Of a stretch of 64,000 bases of DNA, positions 11,211-22,292 are shown one piece after another. The stretch's first letter is position 1; each line of letters starts with the position of its first letter. The stretch is from positions 351,734,329 to 351,798,328 of the forward strand of contig CM042686.1 of the NCBI GenBank assembly GCA_023614405.1. Direction: 5' to 3'. The notes below the pieces were generated by a model. That model was not told the origin of the DNA. It did no database searches and saw nothing but the letters and a program-made list of their open reading frames with translations. The translations under genes were made by a program, and so were the position numbers. The stretch is from Avena insularis. Taxonomy: Eukaryota > Streptophyta > Magnoliopsida > Poales > Poaceae.

Positions 11211-12697
11211 TATTGGGCAACGTGCAAAGCTAGGCCGAAAACAAAAACTTTTCTGCTCCGGCAATGTCTCCAACGAGCCACCCCAAGATCCGGCTAAGGT
11301 TAAAGGCAATAGTCTGTATCTCTCTACACGCAGGTACGGAAACCGAGGAAGTGCATTGCGGTGGTGTTGTACGTTCCCCTTGTCTCGTCCGGCTCTGGTG
11401 AACTTCTTGATCATGGGACCACCTCATTGCCAGCTCCGTGCTCCTACTTGCCTCCGACTTCGCCGCCGCCTAACGTCGCCGACGAGCACCGCAAGTGTGG
11501 TGCCTCTGCTATCACACATGTACAAGGTGGAACAACAACAAGAGAGATGCTAGTCTCGGTCTTGCCACCAAGTGATAGTAAGTTGGTTGCCAAGTCTAGC
11601 GAAACCCTGGAAGCAGCACTGGATCCAAAAACATATCTTTTCTGCTGCCACCCACCTTCCTTTATATAGGCGAGTAGGTGAGGGCACACAACACTTGTGT
11701 TGCTTGGTCCTAAACCCTATCCCTAGTCAAAGTGGGTCTAACCCATTGACACGTGTCCCTGTCCGAACAAGTCCAACTCACCGTCTTGTGATAGTCGGAT
11801 CAACATCTGCCTAGTTCCACTCTCTTAAGTGTGCGATCCCGCAAGCTTACGGTAAGTCGGACACAACTTAGTAATCATTCAGTCAGAGAAGTAGCTCAGT
11901 GACTTTCCAACTAGAGCTAAAAATGTGTAGATGCCTCTAGTAAGACTTGCCGACTCCTGGTTTACGCAAGTGCCCTCAATGTGACAATCTGTCTGAGTCC
12001 CTTTGCCTCACGGTATTGGTGATCAACCGCAAGGGAGATTCTGTCATCCTAGTTCCGGTTTACTCTCTTCTTGTTGCAGTGATAATTGATTCCCTCCGGC
12101 TTCCCTAAGCCAGACAACCTCGATCAACACTTGATCAAGTAGCACATGGCCATGATTCTAAATCATATCACATGAGAGGGCCTAGAGAATATCTCTGCGA
12201 GATGGAGGGGCAAATCCCGTCTTGGCTGATCCACATCACGCAGCTTGCTATGAAGTCAGCCCAAGAACACCCTTATGACTCCCAATTACGGTGAGCATTA
12301 GATGGAGTCAAAGCTGGCTTTTCCACAACTCAGATGCGACCCCCTCTGGTCTAAGGAATCCATTGTGTTAGTCAGAGCATATGATGGTATGCTAACGTCC
12401 TACTAACCTTTGGAATTGTCCGGCTATCATACCTCTTTTGACTAGCCAATGCAAGGCGGATAACATCCCCATGCTCATGACACGTGAAACATTGTCATCT
12501 TACAACTTACAAATTTGCCTCAGCTGTGGGTTTCCCTCCCAACCTCAAATGACTAAGGAAAACCTGGCTAGAGCTAGATATAAGTATGTGGTTCGACACC
12601 TGCAACAATTGTAGTGACACATACAACTAGCTCTAATCCAGATACTGGGTTACAAATACAAGGCGGAATGTGAGCCTCTAGGGCATCATTCCTAACA
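11211..12697 (-). repeat. 5' LTR of the minus-strand copia element
   Basis: Partner of 2820-4279. A minus-strand TATATAAA box lies at 11661-11668, the probable LTR promoter. The outer end CCTAACA abuts the target copy TCACG at 12698-12702. Confidence 0.9.
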
Positions 12698-12941
12698 TCA
12701 CGCACACAAAAGCTTCGCATTAATAAGCAAAGGCAGTCAGGAGGGTCACACTCCACGGATGAACGTGGAGTAACTGGATGCAATAGTGCTCGAGGATGGT
12801 GATGAGGAAGGGAGAGAAGGGGGGAACAAGACTGGTGGTAATGGAGTGCGTGAAGACCGGGAAGGCAGTGGTGAGACGGTCATCCCCGCTGACCCTAGCG
12901 CACCATACCTGGGAGGCGCCCCACTTGTTCGAGGCGGAGGC
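12698..12941 (-). pseudogene. Transposase_28-type gene, N-terminal domain piece
   Basis: This short island between two insertions carries the N-terminal part of the Transposase_28 domain (MP-rich start, then ILEHYCIQLLHVHPWSV). The same frame continues across the copia insertion into sequence left of 2815 with the hallmark CEAF and LALFRHFF stretches. On the other side it joins 20498-20505, where an ATG lies on the minus strand at 20505-20503. One in-frame TAA occurs near 12730. The island includes target copies TCACG (12698-12702) and GAGGC (12937-12941). Outside the shared target copies the frame is unbroken over both junctions, so both elements hit one pre-existing coding exon. Confidence 0.8.
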
Positions 12942-14494
12942 TGCTTGCTCAATATGTAGAGCTCGTTGGGGAACCCCAAGAGGAAGGTATGATGAGCACA
13001 TCAACAAGTTTTTCCTCAGTTATGAAACCAAGGTTATCGAACCAATAGGAGCAAGGAAACACCTCCAAGGTGCTGGTTGCAACTTGGAATCCTGCACAAC
13101 ACAATCATAGAACTTTGCCCCCAACTTACAGTGAGGTTGTTAATCTCACCGGTTTTTCTAAAAACAAAGGATTAAATGTATTGTGTGGAAGATACTAATT
13201 GCTTGCAGAAAGTAAACAGAAAACATTAAATAGCTTTGTAGATTAATGGTAAAAGAATTGACCGGGGTCCATAGTTCACTAGTGGTGATTCTCCTTAAGA
13301 TAGATGACATGTTGGGTGAACAAATTACAGCGGGGCAATTGACAAATATCGAGAAAGCATACATGCATATACTAATCATCTGACTCCTATGAGATTTGAT
13401 TGGGCATTAGAATATTATACATAGACCGTAATCCAACTGCATCTATGACTAATAATCCACCTTTAGGTTATCATCCGAACCCCCTCCAGTATTAAGTTGC
13501 AAGCAATAGATAATTGCATTAAGAAAAGTGTGTAAGGTAAACAATACTATTGTTCTATGAACAAAGGATTGTTGTTTTCTCCCTAGTAGCAACAACACAT
13601 CTAGTACCTTAGAGATTTCTGTCATTTCCCCAGATTCCTAGAGGCATGAACCCACTATCGAGCATAAATACTCCCTCTTGGAGTTGCTAGCATCTACTCG
13701 GCCAAGATAGCTACTAACAACGGAAAGCATGCAATATCACAAATAACAAAGACATGATAAAATCAATAATCAATCTGAAATAGCATCTCAATATCCATCG
13801 GATCCCCACAAACACAACATGTAGGATTACAAATAGGTGATCTTAATCATGAACGGAGCTCACAAGATCTAAACATGGTAGCACAAAGGAGAAGAACCAA
13901 CCATCTAGCTACTACATGGACCCGTAGTCCAGGGATGAACTACTCACGCATCACACATGAGGCATGCATGGTGATGAAGAATGCCTCCAGGGTGATCTCT
14001 CCCCTCCGGCAGGGTGCCGGGAAGAGCTTCAGATCGCTCCCGATCTAGGGATGGAGATGGCGGTGGCTACAAACTCTTTCGTGGAATTTTGATCGAGTAC
14101 TTAGGGTTTCTGTATCGGAGGCTTCTTATAGGCGAAAGGTGAGGCCGAGAGGGTGCCCGAGGCGGCTACACCCCCAGGCGCGGGCCAGGCCTGGCCGCCC
14201 GTCCAGGGGGGTGGCCCCCTCGAGGCCCTTCTCCGTCTCCTCTTCTTGCTCCGTGTTCCCCTCGGTAAAATATTGACTTTGGCTTTTGTCCCGTCCAATT
14301 CTGAGAATATTCATTTTCTGGCTTTTCTGGAACCAAAAACAGTAGAAAACATGCAACTGTCACTATGGCATCTTGTTAATAGGTTAGTCCCAGAAAGTGT
14401 ATAAAAATACTCGAAAGTATGGACAAAACATAAGAAAGTAGATATAAAACAAGCATGGAACATCAAAAATTATAGATACATTTGCAACGTATCA
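12942..14494 (-). repeat. 3' LTR of the minus-strand Sabrina-type element
   Basis: On the minus strand it starts TGATACGTTGCAAATG at 14494 and ends near GAGCAAGCA at 12942. It aligns with 19090-20497 and, inverted, with 25171-26767. Directly upstream on the minus strand (14508-14495) is the purine-rich AAGCTTGGGGATGT, the polypurine tract. Confidence 0.85.
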
Positions 14495-17235
14495 ACATCC
14501 CCAAGCTTAACTCCTACTCGTCTTGGAGTAGGTAAGTGATAAAAAGAAAAGAATAATTTTTGAGGTGACATGCACCATCATAATCTTGATAAAAGTATTT
14601 ACAAAACATTGATAGCTGGGATCATAGTACTTTAACATAGCATGAAAGATATAGTTCTAACAATAAGACAGAGCAACTATGTCATAACATGAAAAGGTAC
14701 AAACAAAAGATTCATGAATAACAATGCTTTGAAAGACATTTGTTTGTTTCACATATAGAAAGCATAATGAGAATGGTATTCAACTTGTCTCTTATAGTGT
14801 AGCAAAACATAAATGCATAGGACACCTTCAAAGTTCATAAGGGTGACTAGATACAAATAGTTTAAGAACAAGCAATATCAAAGTTATACATCAATCAACA
14901 AGTCTTGGGACAATGCACATCAAACTAAGAATGGCCACTATGCTCTCTTAATAGGTGAATAAAGATAGAAGATGGAGACTCAACATAAAAGTAAAAGAAA
15001 GGCCTTCATAGAAGGAAGCAGGGATTCAAGTCTCATAAAGAGCTTCCAAAAATTATCGTACTTATTAGCTTTCAGCTATCATTTCCCCTATCATAAGCAT
15101 CTAGAAGTGATTAAGGTTAAAGTGAACAAACTATGGAGTATATGCTTGACAAAGTATAAGTTGGTAATATCATGTCCCTTGAATATGAGGGCCGCTCCTC
15201 ATGCTACTCAAGTTTAGTTACCGGTAAGTGCTTGTTATAGTAAGTACATGTGTATCATAGAGAACCACCAACAGGGTACCCCTTGTCCGATGATACGAAA
15301 GAATCCCCATATCAAAATGACAAGGCAAGAAAACAATAAGCTTCTCAACATCTTCTTATTTACCATGGGAAATGGTGCTTTTTTCTCTCTTTCGTCTTTT
15401 CTCATCTTTTTTCTCAACCTCTATCTCCTTTTTATAAGAAGAATGCTTCATAGATTGCTCATTATGGTTACGCTGCAGGTTTCTACCATGATTAGGCATG
15501 GATTGGACCAGTCGCCCAAGCGTTTCTCTAACACACATACATAACTCCATGGACTTACAAGCTCCCCTTTCATTTCACACCGACGACATCCATAAACAAA
15601 AGATCATGATATCAACTGGGTACAATGTACAAGTGTAATGTTGAAAGTGTTCCCCATGACAAGAAGGTTCTGCTAATCCCAACGTATAAGTGCAAGTGTA
15701 TACAACATAGATGACACAATGGTTCAAGTTTATTAGGGGCAAGAAAAGTAAAGTGTGCCATCAAGTTCATGAGAGCTTTAATCACTAAGTTTCACATAAC
15801 AAGTTTAATTTGGAAGGTAGATAAAAACATGAATATAATTGGAATAGCAAATGCTAATAGGTAGGTATGGTGGACTCTTTGGAATAACTTGGTTTTATTT
15901 GGAGTTGGATGCATGAGTGGAACTCATACTTGGTATGGAGGCTACCAAAAGACTAGGAGCGACCAACTAAGAGAGCAATAATGGCCATAATCATGCAAAG
16001 CGACAAAACATTATTAATTAAAGCATAAACTGATATTACAAGTCGAAAACTAAATGATCATAGAGGCTATGTTGACTTGGTGTAGTCTTAACATGGTGTG
16101 AGCATGCGCCAAGTCAACCCAAATAAAGCATCAGAGGAGAATACCACAATACTATGCTTTAATATGCTAAAATAACGCATGATTCTTTCAAGGCACATTA
16201 AGAAATCTCAATTGTTTATAACATGTCATGCTACAACAAAAATCACTAAGCATAAATCCGAAACAATATCAAGCATGACATGATAAAGTCTAAGTCACAG
16301 TCAAAACAAACTCCTTTTATACCACTTAAGCATGAACTTTTCCTACTGTTTTCCAATCCAAATCAACTTTATTTAAAAACTAATGCATGAATGAGGGGGT
16401 CCAACCAATTTATTCAAGAAAACTAATCACACTAAGCAAATGAAAACCAAAAACAAAAAATAAATACGCTACAAGAACAACACAAATGTGCATGAAACAA
16501 TAAAAATGAATTGTTTGGAAGAAACCTGAGATTTTTATTAATGAAGAAGGGGATGCCTTGGGCATCCCCAAGATTTGACACTTGTACTTCTTGGACATTT
16601 CTTGGGGTGACACGGGTGGCATACCCAAGCTTGAGCTTTTGTCCATACTTCATCTTATCACATTACTCTTCCCTACACTTAAAATTTTCCTTCATACAAA
16701 ACTTCACACAATCTTCATTAGGAACAATAGTGCACTCAAGATAATAAATATTTTGGTTCAGTTTAAACACAAGTAAGACTTCCATTAAAACACAAGCTAC
16801 TGTAGCACTTCCTTTAAAAATTTCAAATGATCAAAGAGAACTCAAAGAGAAAGAGTTTAGGAGGCAAATGCAGTTAATGGCAGAAATCTGTCAAAACAGA
16901 CCAGCAGGTAAACATCAATTTTTTTGAAGACGTTCTGTTGCTCAAATCGAAAAGTGTTGAATTAACTAAAGTTGGATAACAACCTGGGGCAGAAGCACAA
17001 AATATTACAGCTCAAACCGACGTACAGAGATTTTTCACGAATTTTTACAGCAAAGCACAAAATTCTGTTTCGGGACAGCAACATTCCCAAGCATTACTTC
17101 TCTCTCATTAGAGGTTACTCTTGGCACAAAAACCACACAAAAATGATAAGGAGAGGTTATTACTGAAGCAATAACTTCCAAGACTCAACTAAAACTTTTG
17201 GGTTGTCTCCCAATAAGTACTTTTCTTTAACGCCT
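14495..17235 (-). other. Non-coding 3' internal region of the Sabrina-type element
   Basis: AT-rich sequence with no convincing ORF. Inverted or direct partners lie in 22301-23760 (same strand) and 27845-30544 (opposite strand), which shows it is a conserved part of this family and not random spacer. Confidence 0.7.
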
Positions 17236-17943
17236 TTAAGTTAGGCATAAGAAGCAAGAAAAGAATCGAGTATTCTCAAATGAAGAAGCATTAAGAGGAA
17301 ATTTTGTTTTAATATGAGAGGCAAAAGGAATCTTTTCTCTCTTCATATGGAAGTGTTCTCTACCTTTCTTGAGTGTAAATTGATATTTAATGGTTTCTTC
17401 TTTCATATCAATAATGGCACCAACAGTTTTAAGAAAAGGTCTTCCCAAAATAATAGGACAAGAAGCATTGCATTCAACATCCAAAACATAGAAATCAACG
17501 GGGACATATGCATTGTTAACCATAATAAGAACATCATTAATACTCCCCATGAGTTTCTTTTTAGCATTATCATAGAGTTGGACATTTAAATAACAATCTT
17601 CCAATGGTGGCAAATCAAGCATTTCATAAATCTTTCTAGGCATAATAGAAACACTACTATCAAGATCACATAAAGCTTTGAGATCAAAATCATTTACTTT
17701 CATATTAATGATGGGTTCCCAACCATCTTCTAATTTCATAGGAATAGAAGCTTTATGTTTCATATTTTCTTCTTTAATTTTTATGAGAGCATCAGTAATG
17801 TGTTTTGTAAAGGACATATTCATAGCACTAGCATTAGGACTTTTTGCAAGCTTTTGTAGGAACATAAGTACTTCAGAGATATTGCAACCATCAAGATCAA
17901 AATCACAATTATCATCTAAAGTAGTAGAGCTATTGTTTGCCAT
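17236..17943 (-). pseudogene. Sabrina-type aspartic protease region
   Basis: An open reading frame of 235 residues carries a retropepsin-like domain. The active-site region reads LCDLDSSVSIMPRKIYEML, where related elements have DLGAS followed by a hydrophobic pair and P. A second conserved block, CPIILGRPFLKTVGAIIDM, is the typical ILGRPFL motif of gypsy proteases. It lies in the same frame as the upstream gag, separated from it by one TGA at 17947-17949. No RT domain follows. The residue pair changed in the active site may impair activity. Confidence 0.75.
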
Positions 17944-17946
17944 GTT

Positions 17947-19035
17947 TCAAAGAATTTCAGCATTTTTATTATAAAAGGTTCCATTGGGTTTACTAGCTTC
18001 AACATTAGTGGTAGTGATAGTAGAAATACTAATATTTCTAGCAATTTCATATTCTCTTTCCCACTTAGCATGCAATACAGCTAATAGTCTAACATTTTCA
18101 TCAATTGTAACTTGTATGGCATTAGTAGCAGCAAAGGGATTTTCAATAGTTTCAGGTTTGGCAACCATTTTATTCAAAGAAGATTGTGCTTCAGACAACG
18201 ATGCTATATTTCTTTCAGCATTAGAGAGTTTTTCCTCAATAGTTTTATTGAAAGCAGTTTGTTTACTAATAAAATCTTTAAGCATGACTTCAAGTTCTGA
18301 GGGTGCACTCCTATTGTTGTAGGAATTTCCATAAGCATTACCATTATTGGGAGGATATGGCCTATAATTAATATTACCAAAATTATTCCTGTAGGCATTG
18401 TTGCTAAAATTATTATTTCTTATAAAGTTCACATCAACTTGCTCTTCTTGAGCAACCAAAGAGGCTAAGGGAACATGATTTGGATCAATATGAGTTTTCC
18501 CATTAACAAGCATAGACATAATAACATCAATTTTATCACTCAAGGAAGAGGTTTCTTCAACAGAATTTACCTTCTTACCTTGTGGAGCTCTTTCAGTGTG
18601 CCATTTAGAATAGTTCACCATCATATTATCAAGAAGCTTTGTTGCAGCACCCAAAGTAATGGTCATAAAGGTACCTCCAGCAGCAGAATCCAACAGATTT
18701 CTTGAAGAATAATTTAGTCCTGCATAAAAGGTTTGGATAATCATCCAAGCAGTCAATCCATGAGTGGGACAATTCTTTAACAAAGATTTCATTCCTTCCC
18801 AAGCTTGCGCAACATGTTCATTATCAGATTGTTTAAATTTCATTATTTCACTTCTCATAGATATAATCTTAGCAGGAGGATAGTATTTTCCAATGAAAGC
18901 ATCTTTGCATTTAGTCCAAGAATCAATACTATTTCTAGTTAGGGATTGCAACCATTCTTTAGCTTTTCCTCTCAAAGAGAAAGGAAAAAATTTAATCTTA
19001 ATAATATCTCCATCTATATCCCTATGTTTTTGCAT
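17947..19035 (-). pseudogene. Sabrina-type Gag, N-terminally truncated
   Basis: A frame of 362 residues with the retrotransposon Gag domain (FFPFSLRGKAKEWLQSL, then a helical block ending in YSKWHTERAPQGKK). Downstream lie an Asn/Tyr-rich segment (about residues 200-245) and a helical stretch with LSNAERNIASLSEAQSSL. The frame opens just after CEMQKHRDIDGDI, which in relatives is internal, so the first part of Gag is missing. The loss is the same deletion that removed the primer site and the inner end of the 5' LTR. Confidence 0.8.
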
Positions 19036-19089
19036 CTCACAAAGTTCAATAGGTGCTTAATTTCAAAGAAGGTTTAATTTGAAAGAAGG

Positions 19090-20497
19090 TTTAAGGTGTT
19101 GTTTCCAACTTGGAATCCTGCACAACACAATCACAGAACTTTGCCCCCAACTTACAGTGAGGTTGTCAATCTCACCGGTTTTGCTGAAAATAAGGGGTTA
19201 AACGTATTGTGTGGAAGATAGTAATTGCTTGAAGAAAGTAAATAGAAAACAGTAAATAGCTTTGTAGATTAATGGTAAAAGAATGGACCGGGGTCCATAG
19301 TTCACTGGTGGTGATTCTCCTTAAGATAAATAACATGTTGGGTGAACAAATTACAGCGGGGCAATTGACAGACTCAAGAAAGCATACCATGCATATACTA
19401 ATCATCTTGACTCCTATGAGATTTGATTGGGCATTACAACATTATACATAGACCATAATCCAACTTCATTTATGACTAATAATCCACCTTCAGGTTATCA
19501 TCCGAACCCCCTCTAGTATTAAGTTGCAAGCAACAGATAATTGCATTAAGCAAAGTGTGTAAAGTAAACAATACGATTGTTCTATGAACAAAGGATTGCC
19601 GTTTTCTCCCTAGTAGCAACAACACATCTAGTACCTTAGAGATTTCTGTCACTTCCCCAGACTCCTAGAGGCATGAACCCACTATGGAGCATACATACTC
19701 CCTCTTGGAGTTGCTAGCATATACTCGGCCCAGATAGCTACTAACAACGGAAAGCATGCAAGATCACAAATAACAAAGACATGATAGAATCAATAATCAA
19801 TCTGAAATAGCATCTCAATATCCAACGGATCCTCGCAAACACAACATGTAGGATTACAAATAGATGATCTTGATCATGAACGGAGCTCACAAGATCTAAA
19901 CATGGTAGCACAAAGGAGAAGAACCAACCATCTAGCTACTACATGGACCCATAGTCTAGGGATGAACTACTCACGCATCACACCGGAGGCAGACATGGTG
20001 ATGAAGAAGGCCTCCAGGGTGATCTCTCCCCTCCGGCAGGGTGCCGGGAAGAGCTTCAGATCCCTCCCGATCTAGGGATGGAGATGGCCGCGGCTACAGA
20101 CTCTTTCGTGGAATTTTGATCGGGTACTTAGGGTTTCTGTATCGGAGGCTTCTTATAGGCGAAAGGGGAGGCCGAGTTCTATGGTTGGGTGCCTGGCCAT
20201 GCGGCCAGGGGGTGTGGCCCCCTCGAGGCCCTTCTCCATCTCCTCTTCTGGCTCCGTGTTCCCCTCGGTGAAATATTGACTTTGGCTTTTGTCCCGTCCA
20301 ATTCCGAGAATATTCATTTTCTGGCTTTTCTGGAACCAAAAACAGTAGAAAACATGCAACTGGCACTATGGCATCTTGTTAATAGGTTAGTCCCAGAAAG
20401 TGTATAAAAATACTCCAAAGTATGGACAAAACATAAGAAATTAGATATAAAACAAGCATGGAACATCAAAAATGATAGATATGTTTGCAATGTATCA
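19090..20497 (-). repeat. 5' LTR of the Sabrina-type element, inner end deleted
   Basis: It aligns with 13075-14494 (compare CTTGGAATCCTGCACAAC at 19109 and 13083). The last roughly 130 bp of the LTR (the counterpart of 12942-13075) and the primer site are absent, so the LTR runs directly into mid-gag near 19080. Confidence 0.8.
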
Positions 20498-20640
20498 GAG
20501 GCCATCAGGCGCCTGACATTCCTAGGCCCTCTTCATTGGAGATTGACAATGCCGACAAGAATCAGATGCTCGCCGCGAAGAAGTTCGCTGTGCCCGGAGC
20601 ATCATGCGCCCTCTTAGGCGCCATCTCAAGAGCTATGAAG
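20498..20640 (-). pseudogene. Start of the Transposase_28-type gene and its leader
   Basis: The minus strand has an ATG at 20505-20503 that, once the Sabrina-type element and one GAGGC copy are ignored, opens the frame continuing at 12936. A second ATG at about 20623 heads a short frame (MAPKRAHDAPGTANFF) broken by a TGA within 25 codons. It could be a leader exon or untranslated sequence. Confidence 0.55.
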
Positions 20641-21346
20641 GTCAGGAGCATGGCAGTGGGGCAAGGTCGGGGTGATGACCGAAGACAAGAAGGTGAAGTG
20701 ACCAAAGCCCACTCGAGCTTAGGTTTTTATGGTGGACCAGACCCCGAGGCCTGGCGGAGGTGATGGGTCGTGTCTCCAACGGACACCTCCTCAAGTCAAG
20801 GATGTGTGGGGGATGTGGGCGAGCACACGGGAGGACGTGCGCTGACATGGTCAGGCGTAGGCCCGACACTAGATGGTCTCTTGACTTTCCCGACTCTTTG
20901 CTGGTAGCGTGCAAGGCAAGTGACCAAGGGCTACTATCGGTGACGAGGGGTGTCCTCGGCAATGTCCATGGTGAAGGACTTAGGGTTTCGTGGAAAAGAG
21001 AACGCTGGGGATTTTGTTGGATGTCAAGAAAACAATGGAGTCAAAGTCACCTGAATATTGAGTAATCGCACTATTACAAGTGGCCTGGGAGATTTCGGGT
21101 ACCCTCGCGTGGGCTTCTCCCGTCGTATATATAATAGGCCGGGTCTCAAAGCTGTATGTGGATAGGTTTTACATACGCGTGATTACAATACCAACATATT
21201 GTCTGTTCATAAACTCTTTCCTAATACAATCAAAGTCTTTGTCGGTTGCTTCCTTGGGCTATCATCTGAAATCTTCATGGGCCGTAAGCCTTTTACCCAG
21301 TATGGGGTAGAGAATCATAAGCACCCGTGTAATCATACCTATGTCA
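20640..21346 (-). repeat. Probable LTR upstream of the Transposase_28-type gene
   Basis: Read on the minus strand, a G-rich GGGGGATAC at 21355-21347 is followed by TGACATAGG, like a polypurine tract next to an LTR start. A TATA-like TATTATATATA lies on the same strand at about 21126-21137. The left end and any primer site could not be defined. The position just upstream of the gene fits a 5' LTR, but the adjoining polypurine tract would suit a 3' LTR, so tandem or recombined elements are possible. Confidence 0.4.
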
Positions 21347-22292
21347 GTATCCCCCAAGACTCTACTTGAACCGCAGTTTCAGGTTGAGTCTCAAAGTTTC
21401 TTTTTCCTTCTTTTCCTTTATTTCTATTTATTTTATTTTTATTTTTTATAGGGATTTGGTACAACGAGTCTGGTGCTTCCGACGGATCGGGAATTAGTTA
21501 ATTGCTCCTGGGCAAAAACAAGGTTATCCTACATCGAATTCAAGTCCCCAGGCCTAAACTCGGAATTTACTATTGGCGTAATTCAGTTTGGGCCGCTCAG
21601 GTCTTATCGTATATTGAATTCTAGTTTCTATTTTATCTGGTACCCAACGCATCCGTCAGCATTTTTCATCGTATCATTGCTATGTATATTTTACTAGCAG
21701 GGCGCATTCTTGTGCAATTACCAGGCCACACAGGATGTATCCTGGGGTCTTACCTTCATGTTTTTGAACATGGCATTCGGATTTTTGTCGCGTCGAGTGC
21801 GATCCGAGATTTTTTATCTTTTTGGCGGCTGAAGAACTTTTTGTTTTTCTGTAACTGCTCCCGATAGGAGTATCTGTTGAAGATTTTTTCACTTGTCTTT
21901 CTTTATCAGGTGCGCACCAGCGCTCCTGATAGGAGTAGCCCCCGAGGCTATGCTCAGATGTATGTATCAGAACATAGGCTCGAAATCTTGGATTTATGTT
22001 GCCAGTGTTTCTGTAGATTTTGTCGGGTGCACGACTAGTGCTCCCGATAGGACTAGCCCCCGAGGCTACAGTCGCAATATTGTATATTCGATTGTAGTCT
22101 CAAATCTTCTCCTGGAGGAATTTACTTCGACTCCAATTTTAATTCCTTCAGGTCATATCTCTTATAGCGAGCCACAATATCTACAATGTCTCTGTTGTGA
22201 CATCAGTAATGATGTATTTTATGTTGTTGGTTTTCAGAGGACACTTCCTGACGGGACGTTTCAAACGGGGGGCCATGTAGCAGTAATGATGA
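21347..22292 (-). other. Gypsy element remnant, internal 3' region
   Basis: No ORF of note. Two copies of a GC-rich phrase (GGAGTAGCCCCCGAGGCTA near 21930 and a variant near 22040) are spaced about 110 bp apart. I associate such phrases with the 3' untranslated part of Triticeae gypsy elements. An AT-rich stretch lies at about 21415-21450. Orientation is inferred from the polypurine-like tract at 21347-21358. Confidence 0.35.

Larger units (their letters stand above)
2820..12697 (-). mobile_element. Ty1/copia LTR retrotransposon, full length but decayed
   Basis: A minus-strand copia element with both LTRs (2820-4279 and 11211-12697), a tRNA-Met primer site beside the right LTR, a polypurine tract beside the left LTR, and gag, protease, integrase, RT and RNase H in copia order. 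A 5-bp target duplication, TCACG, lies at 2815-2819 and 12698-12702. Ends are TGTTGGG...CCTAACA; the inner start of the right LTR reads TA instead of TG. All ORFs carry stops or frameshifts, so it is not autonomous now. About 2.5 kb of a second copia element (about 8413-10916) sits in its 5' leader between gag and the primer site. It interrupts the Transposase_28-type gene. Confidence 0.93.
12942..20497 (-). mobile_element. Sabrina-type gypsy retrotransposon, minus strand
   Basis: The outer ends are TGCTTGC at 12942 and GTATCA at 20497, with a 5-bp target duplication GAGGC at 12937-12941 and 20498-20502. The total of 7.6 kb and LTR of about 1.55 kb fit the Sabrina group of Triticeae, Athila-lineage gypsy elements that usually lack reverse transcriptase. 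It has a gag, a protease, and about 2.7 kb of non-coding 3' sequence before the 3' LTR. No RT, RNase H or integrase was seen, so it must have been moved by another element's enzymes. The 5' LTR has lost its inner end together with the primer site and the start of gag. Confidence 0.85.

Noticed and set aside
14101..14404. Short ORFs in the Sabrina-type LTR
   Set aside because: They recur in every LTR copy (20041-20407, 25279-25623, 38245-38511) at the GC-rich promoter-proximal part and shift frame among copies, so they are not conserved coding sequence.
17314..18705. Plus-strand ORFs over the Sabrina-type gag and protease
   Set aside because: They are antisense shadows of the minus-strand gag/protease frames, which carry recognisable domains.
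20485..21065. ORFs of 92-106 codons on both strands
   Set aside because: No domain, and they overlap a probable LTR. The GC-rich composition makes long chance frames likely.
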